Shown: positions 56,276-64,000 of the stretch, in pieces
Numbering within the stretch: the stretch's first letter is position 1
Layout of the letters: each line of letters starts with the position of its first letter
Source of the DNA: Calliopum simillimum
Lineage: Eukaryota > Arthropoda > Insecta > Diptera > Lauxaniidae
Direction of reading: 5' to 3'
Length of the DNA stretch: 64,000 nucleotides
Assembly (NCBI GenBank): GCA_951812925.1
Contig: OX638371.1
Location: forward strand, 78,501,697-78,565,696
The notes under the pieces: generated by a model
The model's database searches: none
What the model was told of the DNA's origin: nothing
What the model saw: the letters and a program-made list of their open reading frames with translations, nothing else
Translations under genes and position numbers: made by a program

Positions 56276-56869
56276 GGCGTTGGGAAATAACGCCCAATGA
56301 AATAACGCCCAAAAAAAAAACGAAACAACGCCCAAAAAATAAAATGACGCAGTAACGCCTAAATCAAAAACAGAATAACGTCCAAAAAATATGAAATAAC
56401 GCCTAAAAACAAAAACAAAATAATGCCCAAATTATTTCACATAAATTGGGCGATAATCATTTTGGAAAAAACGCCTGAAATTTGTGCATTATTTCGTTTT
56501 TTTGGGCGTTATTTCGCTTAAAATAAAAAAACCAAATAATGCCCAAAAACAAAAATCAAATAACGCCCATATAATTTTCATACAAATAAATTTTGGGCGT
56601 TATTTCCAAAATGATTATCGGCCAAATTTATATGAAAACAATTTGGTCGTTACTTCATTTTGTTTTTTGGCGTTATTTCATATTTTTTGGGCGTTATTTC
56701 GCCTTTTTTTTTTGGGCGTTATTTCATTTCTTAAAAATAAGACGAAATAACGCCCAAAAAAAAAACGAAATAAAGCCCAAAGTATTGTGCGTTATTTTTA
56801 AAATGATTATATGAAAATAATTTGGGCGTTATTTGTTTTTTTTTTTTTTTTCGTTATTTCCTAATGCCA
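56276..56869. repeat. GGGCGTTATTTC-motif element, large copy
   Basis: The tips are GGCGTTGGGAAATAACG and CGTTATTTCCTAATGCC, imperfect inverted repeats. In between, about twenty copies of GAAATAACGCCCAA or its complement occur, first in one sense and then in the other, separated by A/T runs of varying length. Spacers such as TTGGGCGATAATCATTTTGG also recur and appear inverted. The short copy at 14138-14330 shares tips and spacer. It contains no ORF of note; the frames at 56484-56814 are read-through of the motif. Confidence 0.8.
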
Positions 56870-58560
56870 TCTTTGAAACCTCATAATTTGGAAAACATTT
56901 TTTTCTCCTTAGGTTCAAATATTTAACGGCAAGCACATATTCATGAATGGATCGGCAGGTTTTTCCAACTGTTCTAATTGGAAGTCACTTTATAGGTAAT
57001 GCGACTTTTCATTGGCGAAGCCAACAAGATTATACGGCACTGATTTTGAAAAATAATTTGATTTAATTAAATAAATATCCGATATATCGCTGGAAAATAT
57101 ATTGCAAATTTGAATAATAAGCTTAATTTTATCGCCTTTAAATTAGAACTTTTGCATGTGCATATGCAAAGGTTTAAATATAGTATGCTTGTCAAGTTTT
57201 TCTAGATGCCGGCAAATTCTTCCGATGATAAGACCTGTGGTAGGCCTTGAAACGTAACGAAAACTAATCTTCCCTAAATTTTTTTTTTTTTTTTTTTCCT
57301 TTTTGCATTTTGTCTTGTTTTCATAAGTTTGGTTGATGTTTTTACTAAAACACATTGAACAGTAGGTTCAAGTCGACACTATCATCTGATCCTTGTTTGG
57401 TAGCTAATAAAAGCGTTTTCCTTTTACCGGCAATCAAGTCTAATATATACATACGTGTAATGAAACGTTTAAGCGCCCTAACGCACTACTGAAAGGCTGA
57501 TCCTTTCATTTCTACATTTTTACTAATCAGACAAGAGATAATTTGATAAATTTGTGAGGTCGAAGTGAGTTCGAATTCCAGACAAGAAAGGTTTTTGTGT
57601 TTATTTATTGTATTTATTTTTTCCTTTGCTGCCTTGAGCAAGCAAATATTTCCATGATAGTTCCGATTTGATAAAAAAATATGAATAACAATAAACTATC
57701 GTTAGATACAAACATATATTTGTTAAATCAAGCAGTCTTTTGTTGCACTCAAACATATGCTATTTTTGTGCAGTAATAATTAGCAAACAAATGATTAAGC
57801 AAGTAACATTTTATTCGCTTATATCAGATATATCATTTGTTAATTATTGCCAAATTTTTATATATATAATCATATTTATTTTTCGATGTAGATATTTGAT
57901 ATTGCAATTCACAATAAGTGATAGATCTGCAAAGCATAAGATCTGCACAAATTGTTATCTGTAACTGTACGTGTGACGGAAAGACTAATAAGTGCACTTC
58001 GAACTCAATAAGGGTAATATTATGATAACGTAGATATTTATGATATAAATATAATTCGGACTCTGGACATTGGAAAACCTGTATATATCTTTACAAACAT
58101 GTGTGCGCCAAAACTTCAACACATTAAATTTTTCACTATCTTTCATATTGAAATCAAGCGTCATGCAAAAAATACGAGAACAGCATGTGAGCTGTAGAAG
58201 CAAGCAAAAACGACGAAAGAGAGGAAACAGCTGACTTTGATTAAATACGAGATTGTAAATTTGCACCTTAAACAGGTTAAGGGTGTAAATTTACACGTTG
58301 TTCCAAATAAATGAACTCGAAATTTTCGTTTCTTGATTTTTCAATCTTTAGTTTTTGGATTTTTTTATATTTTTTTCACACCTTTTTCTATGTCGAATCT
58401 TTTTTGTGGAAAACTGTGAAAATTTGTAAAATTTCTGAATTTTGAAAAATTTTCAAATTTCTTTACACGCATACACTGTTAATTTTGTTTGATTTTTTTA
58501 GTTAAATTTTCTTAATTAATTAATAACTTTTATTATCAAGTTCACAATTTAGAAAAACAA
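56870..58560. other. AT-rich DNA without recognised gene
   Basis: A minus-strand frame near 57170-57290 reads RPTTGLIIGRICRHLEKLDK, which looks protein-like but is embedded in low-complexity K-rich sequence; I cannot place it. GAGTTCGAATTCC near 57569 resembles a Pol III B box without a matching A box. Confidence 0.3.
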
Positions 58561-58564
58561 CAAA

Positions 58565-58933
58565 AAAAAAAAGGAAAAATTTTGCACCGTTTGACGCGTT
58601 GCCGCTCTCAATCCGCACCGTGTGACCAACCGACTGAACCGAAAAATGTGGTGCCGTTCGCGGGCTCAGAACTCGTGCTCATGTGCGCGCGATTGTCGGC
58701 AACAGCGGCAGCGGCAACAACAACAGCAATAATAAATCTACAACAATGCGCGCAAGTTTTTCGAAAAAAAAATCCAACTTTGTGTTGCTTGCCAAGTTTG
58801 TTGTTGTAGCTGTTGTTGTTGTTGCTACTCTTAGTTTAGTTTAACGTTAATTTATTTTGAATGAAAAAAAAAACACTAAGAAAAATAATTTTTGTTTTTG
58901 TATTTTACCAGCCGACGACGACATGACAGTGTA
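58565..58933 (-). promoter_or_regulatory. Candidate promoter/TSS and 5' leader, minus strand
   Basis: On the minus strand TTCGGTTCAGTCGGTTGG contains TCAGTC, a fit to the fly initiator TCAKTY, with its A opposite 58635. Downstream bases +28 to +33 read AGAGCG, a partial fit to a DPE. The downstream sequence (CGGTGCGGATTGAGAGCGGC) is GC-rich and then A/T-rich like a leader. Upstream are CAGCGGCAGCGGCAACAACA-type repeats. Beyond 58933 the sequence is interrupted by the element 58934-61939 and resumes at 61942. Confidence 0.35.
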
Positions 58934-59274
58934 CAGTGGGCGAAAAATATTTTGTAACTGAACAAAATTTAACATTGCACTATATACATTCTAAGACAAC
59001 AAAGAGGAAGCCGAGTTCTGAATTCACTTTCTTGGATGATTTTGGCTCAAAAACAAAAACCGATTTTTTATTTTGTTATAAAAAATTAGGTATGAAAACC
59101 ATTTGAGTGACATTCAGACCTGTATCGTAACTAGTGGAGCACGAGAGGGATTTTTTTTAGAGATAATGTTTGTCCCGAAAAAAAATTATTTACTATACAT
59201 AACCATTAGGGTGGGCCGATTTGAAAACTGATCACGGCTACCCCCCTATGTGAAACTTCATTCAATTCTATGAA

Positions 59275-60289
59275 CTAGAGTTCGCCCTGTGGCCGAAATT
59301 CGACCATTTCGATTTGACCACAAAACAAAGGAAAAAGTTTTTATACCCTTCCTTGGTCGATAAAACACAAAAAGCTTTTAATATTCTTCCTTAGGGTTCA
59401 GGTTATCTGCATCGGTGCAGCAGCTAAGTTGCAATATCATACTTTCCATTTAGAGGCGTGTAACTCCTACTAAAGAGCAAACAGTTTTTGATATCTTTTT
59501 ATACCAAAATTCATAAAAATCAATCATGCTGTCGTGCTATATAGTGCTAACTCTATATCTAAACCAAATTTCATAAAAATCGTATGCAGCATTTTCGCCG
59601 TGAGAGCGTTTTTTTCCATTTAGGGGCGTGGCACTGTCCACTGAAAATATAATGCTCATGTTATCGTTCCTTAGTGCCAATCCTACCTCCGTACCAAATT
59701 TCGTTAAAATCGATGCAGCGGCTTAGCCGTAAACCATTTTTTTCATTTCGGGCCGTGGCACCGCCCACTGAAAAACATAATGGTCATATTATCGTTCCTT
59801 AGTGTTAACCCTATCTCCATACTAAATTTCGTTAAAATCGATGCAGCGGTATAGCTGTGAGAGCGTTTTTTCCATTTAAGGGCGTGGCACCGCCCACTGA
59901 AAAACATATTGGTCATATTATCGTTCCTTAGTGTTAACCCTATCTCCATACCAAATTTCGTTAAAATCGATGCAGCGGTATAGCTGTGAGAGCGTTTTTT
60001 CCATTTAAGGGCGTGGCACCGCCCACTGAAAAACAAAATGGTCATATTATCATTCCTTAATGCTAACCCTACCTCCGTATCAAATTTCATTAAAATCGAT
60101 GGAGCGGTTTAGCTGTGAGAGTGTTTTTTTCATTTAGGGGCGTGGCACCGCCCACTTTAAAAAAATATATAGCCCCATGCACTGCTCCTCCTCACAACCT
60201 TTCCAAAAAAAAAAAATCAAGCAAATCGGTTGAGATTTAGGTATAGAAACAGGGACCTAACCGATTTCGTTTGCCTATTTATATATAGA
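59275..60289 (-). mobile_element. Helitron-like element (family H3), minus strand, with 129-bp tandem units
   Basis: On the minus strand it starts A|TCTATATATAAATAGGCAAA at 60289 and ends AACTCTAG|T at 59275. The host reads CTATGAA|TATTTGCCC, exactly the uninterrupted sequence found in the next tandem unit at 60647-60662, which proves the ends. It holds tandem units of 129 bp (GGCGTGGCACC motifs at 59752, 59881, 60010, 60139), each with AAATTTCGTTAAAATCGATG. The 115-codon minus-strand ORF is a read of these units, not a gene. No Rep/helicase is present. Confidence 0.85.
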
Positions 60290-60977
60290 TATTTGCCCAA
60301 GGAACTATACTTCTGCGTTCAACTTTAGTTCGGCGCATTTTTGATCGAAAATTGTACCTTTCATCAATATTTTTTTTTTGTTTTCATACTAAACTTTAAA
60401 AATTTTTATAAAAACAAAAGTAATCTCATTATATGATTTGGCTGGTATTCTGTCAGTAATCAATTAAATTGCGTTCTGTTTGCATAAAAAGTTTACTTGA
60501 TAGTGTGGAATTGATGCTATATATATATAAAAATGATATGGGTCAAATAGCCGATTATTATCACCGACTTTCAAAATAAACGATTCATATCTTTAGATGA
60601 ATTTTTTCAAACAAAACACCAACCTAGGCTGAAAGTTCATTCAATTCTATGAATATTTGCCCAAGGAACCATATCTCTACGTTCAACTTTAGTTCGGCGC
60701 ATTTTCAATTGAAAATTTTACCTTGCGTTCAATATTTATTTTTATGCTTAGTTTTCAAAATTCCTATAGAGACAAAAGTAATATCATAATATGTTTTGGC
60801 TGGTATTCTGTCAGTAATTAATAAAATTGGGTTTTGTTTTTACGAAAAGTTTACTTGATAGCGTGAAATTAATTATATTTATTCCAAAAAATTATATCGG
60901 TCAAATAACCGATTTCAAAATAAACGAATCATATTTTAACATGGATTTTTTCAATCGAAACACCAACCTAAGTATTT
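60290..60977 (+). repeat. Tandem duplication, ~364-bp unit
   Basis: TATTTGCCCAAGGAAC, CAACTTTAGTTCGGCGCATT, GGCTGGTATTCTGTCAGTAA and AACACCAACCTA occur in the same order in both units, from 60290 and from 60654. The tail of an earlier unit (TTCATTCAATTCTATGAA) precedes the Helitron at 59257-59274. Confidence 0.8.
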
Positions 60978-61324
60978 TTGGATGGTAGGATGCCGAATCT
61001 GACACTCATTTTTTCCAAGGCAACATCTAGTGGCAGTTTTAGGAAATAAATTAGCCGCTTTTTTTAATTTTACAGAACAATATACCAAAAATCTATGTAA
61101 TAGATAAATTTCAATAAAATGATTTATATAGTCAATGAATACTGTTCTCGGCTCAAATTCGATGAATTTTTTTATGTTCTATTTTTTGTGTGTGAGTTGC
61201 GAAATTTCGAAATTATTAAATGAAAAACACAAGTTTGAAGATAGTTAAGGGACCATATTATCCAAAAAACCAAAACCGCAATTTTTTGCATTTACCAGAG
61301 GTATATAAAAGTATATATTACGTG

Positions 61325-61735
61325 CTAGCCTGGCAAACGTTGTTCTGCCCTTTCCTGTATGTGGCACGATGATTTGGCTTTGGAAGAAATCCATGTTTTC
61401 GATCTGCTCAGAAGTTGGGCAATATAATGTACCTAGTTTTATAATAATAGTAGCTATGGGTGCAGATATATAATATTTTAAGTTGTTTTTAGTATGGGAA
61501 TTGCAACGTCACTTCATAAGATTTCTCTACTTTTTGTGGAGTGCTCTCATAGACACTTCTTACATGTGCGTAAGTACCAAGTTTTATAACGATATCTGCT
61601 ATGGGTGCAGAGATGTAATATTTAAGTAAAATATACGTCCACTTATAAAGTTTCATAACGATAGCTGCTACTGGTGATAAAATATAGAATATTTACGGTT
61701 TTTTAGTAACACGGTGCAATTTCACAGGTCCAATC
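61325..61735 (-). mobile_element. Helitron-like fragment related to H1
   Basis: On the minus strand it ends with a GGCAGAACAACGTTTGCC hairpin and AGGCTAG. Inside are three diverged units with GCACCCATAGCAG and ATCGTTATAAAACTTGG motifs, like the ~147-bp units in 43610-44247. The base after CTAG is not T, so the 3' border may be altered. Confidence 0.5.
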
Positions 61736-61941
61736 CCCTCTTTTTTGCAAGAATCCATTATTTTGAATAAAATGACACATTGATCATTGGAAAATTCCAA
61801 AAATTTACTGAATTATGGCGTTTTGAAATCATAAAATGAAAACAATTACTTAAAAAGAATATGACTCTTCTGGGGCTTTACATAGCATATCGCGCTTAGC
61901 ATTTGAAATAACAATTTTAGAATACATTTTGGCCCACTGTA

Positions 61942-62065
61942 TGAACGTCGTTTGCCGAATGAACTTTATCAGCGCACAAATACACGAAGAAATCGTCGTT
62001 GTTGTCGTCGTAGCCGTCGCAGCCAGCTCCTAATAATTCGTGGGGCATGCAAAGCGGGGGCATTT
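61942..62065. other. Leader-like GC-rich DNA continuing 58565-58933
   Basis: GTCGTCGTAGCCGTCGCAGC and neighbours match the ACG-triplet composition of 58900-58933. A 30-codon frame from the ATG at 61941 (MNVVCRMNFISAQIHEEIVV, then VVVVAVAASS) exists on the plus strand. It starts at the element junction and is more likely chance than a peptide gene. On the minus strand this would be promoter or leader DNA upstream of 58635. Confidence 0.35.
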
Positions 62066-62259
62066 AAAAACACATTTCAAGATACAAATATATTTCATGA
62101 TACCTTTAGATATTCTACGTTATTTATATTATTATTTTTTTTTCTGTTTTGCGTATTTTCTTCTCACTAAATTAATTTAAAAAAACAAAAAAAAACATAC
62201 AGAATAAAAACTATTACCGATTCTACGAATTCATTCTCATTTTATCAATTTCTGCTCAA

Positions 62260-62530
62260 TCGTAAGAGTCTCCAACACTTGAGAGCTCCCGCTCTTTCTG
62301 CCGTTATGAAGTCACAACCATGCAATAGTACATCAGTAACAGATACGATATTTGTATCTGTGATTCGTTTGTTAAGTGATTTGCTAATGTGTGTGAAATT
62401 TTAAAATTTCTAACTCACACAGGTTTCTGTTCTAATTTTTAAAATGCTCTCCATTGAGATTTTGTTCTGTTTTCTCTCTCGTTCTCCTCTCACTCTCAAT
62501 TTTGAGAACAAATTGCATTTTGTGTGATAT
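62260..62530. promoter_or_regulatory. CT-rich and TTCGTTTG-containing block
   Basis: CTCTCTCGTTCTCCTCTCAC (about 62473) and GAGAGCTCCCGCTC (about 62280) resemble GAGA-factor-type clusters. ATACGATATTTGTATC (about 62342) is an imperfect palindrome. The composition resembles 55330-55640 and 31490-31560. Confidence 0.25.
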
Positions 62531-62739
62531 ATTAGTTACAGCCAGTGTTGTCACTTAACTAAACTAGCAGTTCTACGTTGTTTAACTGGATTAGTTTTTA
62601 CTAGAAGACATAGAACGTATAAGTCCCAAGAAAACTTCGTAACTGGTGAAACTATTAAAAGATTGATTAAGCCTCATAAGCTCGGGACTTACAAGGGATT
62701 TGCAAAATTTTTCAAATTTCTTCCTTATGGTTCAATTTA

Positions 62740-63970
62740 TCAGTTTTTCCATTGACAGGTGTGGCACCTCCCACTTAAAAAAAAAAAACAATTTTTGATA
62801 CATTTCTTAAAGTGCATTCTATCTATTTAGTCATGAGAGGTTTTTTTTTAATTTAGGGGCGTGATGCTGCCCACTTAAAAATATAATGGCCATATTATCG
62901 TTTCTTAGTGTTAACCCTACCACCATACCATATTTCATAAAAATCGATGAAGCAGTTTAGCAGTGACGGCGTTTTTTTTTTCATTTAGAGGCGTGGCACC
63001 ACCCACTTGAAAACATAAGGGTTTCTTATTACAAAGCCTATCTTTTCCCAAAATTTCATAAAAATAGATGCAGTGGTTTAGCTGTGAGAGCTTTTTTTCT
63101 GTTTAGGGGCGTGGGACCGCCCATTTTCTCCTTAACAAATTTCATAAATATCAATGCAGCGAGAAGATTTTTCTGTTTAAGGGCGTGGCACCTCCCATTT
63201 TAATAAAAATAAATTTTTGTGGACTGCTCCTTAGGGCGTTTCACGAAAACAACTTTTTTGATTTTTTTCAAACCTTACAGCGGATTTGGGTGTATTATGG
63301 GATAAAAATAACCTGTGAATTTTTTCAGATTTTTTATTGGTCATTTAGAGGTCGCGATATCAACTTTTAAAAAAAATGTTTCCAAACTGTAAAAATAAAT
63401 TGTTTAATACCTTTTTTATTGTATTTAAATTACTCTGACTAACTTAATCAATCACTTTTGAGTCGCTTGGACCCGTAGAATACGAAAAGGTCATGAAGAT
63501 GAAGAAACTAGCAACGCCCTACTGGATAGACCCGTGTATTCAACATAATATCACTGATTTTTCGATATTTTTGTCAATTAATTGCCTATTTTTGTTAAAA
63601 AAATGTTTTTATTAATAGTGAAAAAGAAACGTCAAAACATATTTAAGAACACATAAACATATGAAAAGGTAAGTAAATTAAATGAGTCATATTCTAAAAC
63701 AGACAGGGTGATTTGCCTGGCACAGTGATGTGTTAAGCTTAAAATTACGTTAACTCACGAACGGTGAGCCACACGTTTAAAGTAAAAATATTTGTTTATA
63801 GGGAATTACTTGGACTACAATCTACATATGACTTTTTTGAGATGACTTATAGTTTAGCAGATATTTTTATAACAAACCAGAAATTTCGAAAAAAACCGTT
63901 TATTCAAATATGTTGAGATTAAGGCATAGAAACAGAGACCGAGCTGATTTCGTTTGCCTATTTATATAAT
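62740..63970 (-). mobile_element. Decayed H3 Helitron-like repeat
   Basis: GGCGTGGCACC-type motifs recur near 62759, 62860, 62990, 63108 and 63183 with AAATTTCATAAAAATCGATG-like neighbours. The right end (GAGATTAAGGCATAGAAACA, GATTTCGTTTGCCTATTTAT at about 63912-63965) matches the 5' region of 59275-60289. The 63240-63890 stretch is not part of the intact copy and is probably an insertion of unknown type. Confidence 0.6.
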
Positions 63971-64000
63971 GATGATAATGATATTGATCTAAAACTTTTT

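Larger units (their letters stand above)
58934..61939. mobile_element. TA-flanked 3.0-kb element with CAGTGGGC ends
   Basis: The ends are TA|CAGTGGGCGAAAAATATT and ATACATTTTGGCCCACTG|TA (TA at 58932-58933 and 61940-61941). Flanks on both sides are the same kind of ACG/CAA-rich leader-like DNA, which reads GACAGTG-TA-TGAACGTCG when the element is removed. TA duplication with CAGTG ends suggests Tc1/mariner type. No transposase is visible. The interior has a ~365-bp tandem repeat, a Helitron (59275-60289) and a Helitron-like fragment (61325-61735). Confidence 0.68.

Noticed and set aside
56484..56814. Overlapping hydrophobic ORFs (FWALFHFL repeats)
   Set aside because: Translations of the GGGCGTTATTTC motif array.
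57143..57355. Minus-strand frame RPTTGLIIGRICRHLEKLDK
   Set aside because: Protein-like for about 25 residues only, flanked by poly-K from an A run; no family recognised.
59743..60090. Minus-strand 115-codon ORF with repeated peptide (RNDNMT, FFSGRCH)
   Set aside because: It is a frame through 129-bp tandem DNA units inside a Helitron-like element. The period is a multiple of three only by coincidence, and there is no start context or other coding sign.

Overview
This is an AT-rich eukaryotic window that I read as intronic or intergenic DNA of a cyclorrhaphan fly with a large genome. The evidence is three or more DINE-1/INE-1-like elements (with their CAGC-type microsatellite and GACAGACGGACATGGC-like core), a mariner relic, many Helitrons, CAA/GTT-rich host DNA and a near absence of long open reading frames. 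The species is not identifiable from sequence alone; a tephritid or calyptrate fly is possible. Almost all open reading frames are short chance frames. No complete protein-coding gene is visible.

Layout. 1-5.6 kb: a truncated fold-back, a short hairpin element, a DINE-1 copy split by a hAT-like MITE, and a DINE-1 3' fragment. 7-10 kb: a tRNA-like head and a full DINE-1 inside an inverted-arm repeat. 11.2-12.5 kb: a Helitron carrying an internally deleted RTE-type retrotransposon. 13.9-15.6 kb: a piggyBac-like MITE, a GGGCGTTATTTC-motif element and fold-back pieces. 18-20.1 kb: a mariner-like element holding a fold-back and a hAT-like MITE. 22.8-31 kb: a run of hairpin and fold-back elements, including one of 1.39 kb. 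32.4-33.6 kb: a pogo-like transposase remnant. 34.9-36 kb: a Helitron-like repeat split by DINE-1. 39.2-40.5 kb: an ACCAAG-repeat MITE followed by a ~180-bp tandem array. 43.4-44.8 kb: a three-level nest (Helitron in piggyBac-like MITE in another Helitron copy). 47.3-48 kb: a tRNA-like sequence and a broken non-LTR retrotransposon. 50-52 kb: small TTAA-flanked repeats and another Helitron.

The best host-gene signal is on the minus strand. A 103-bp first coding exon (52761-52863) ends in a GTAAGT donor. Upstream, from about 54.7 to 62.1 kb, lie GC-richer islands that look like promoter or 5' UTR DNA, with an initiator-like TCAGTC near 58635. That leader-like DNA is split by a 3.0-kb TA-flanked element with its own nested Helitron. 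Weaker exon candidates on the plus strand are at 10590-10666 and 20782-20955. I recognise none of the encoded products.

The most informative content is the transposon stratigraphy. Target-site duplications, empty-site matches and Helitron A/T insertion junctions allow many boundaries to be set to the base and the order of insertion to be read. The candidate novel items are the GGGCGTTATTTC-motif element (two copies), the ACCAAG-hexamer MITE family with 8-bp duplications, the large fold-back families, and the mariner with ~268-bp inverted arms.
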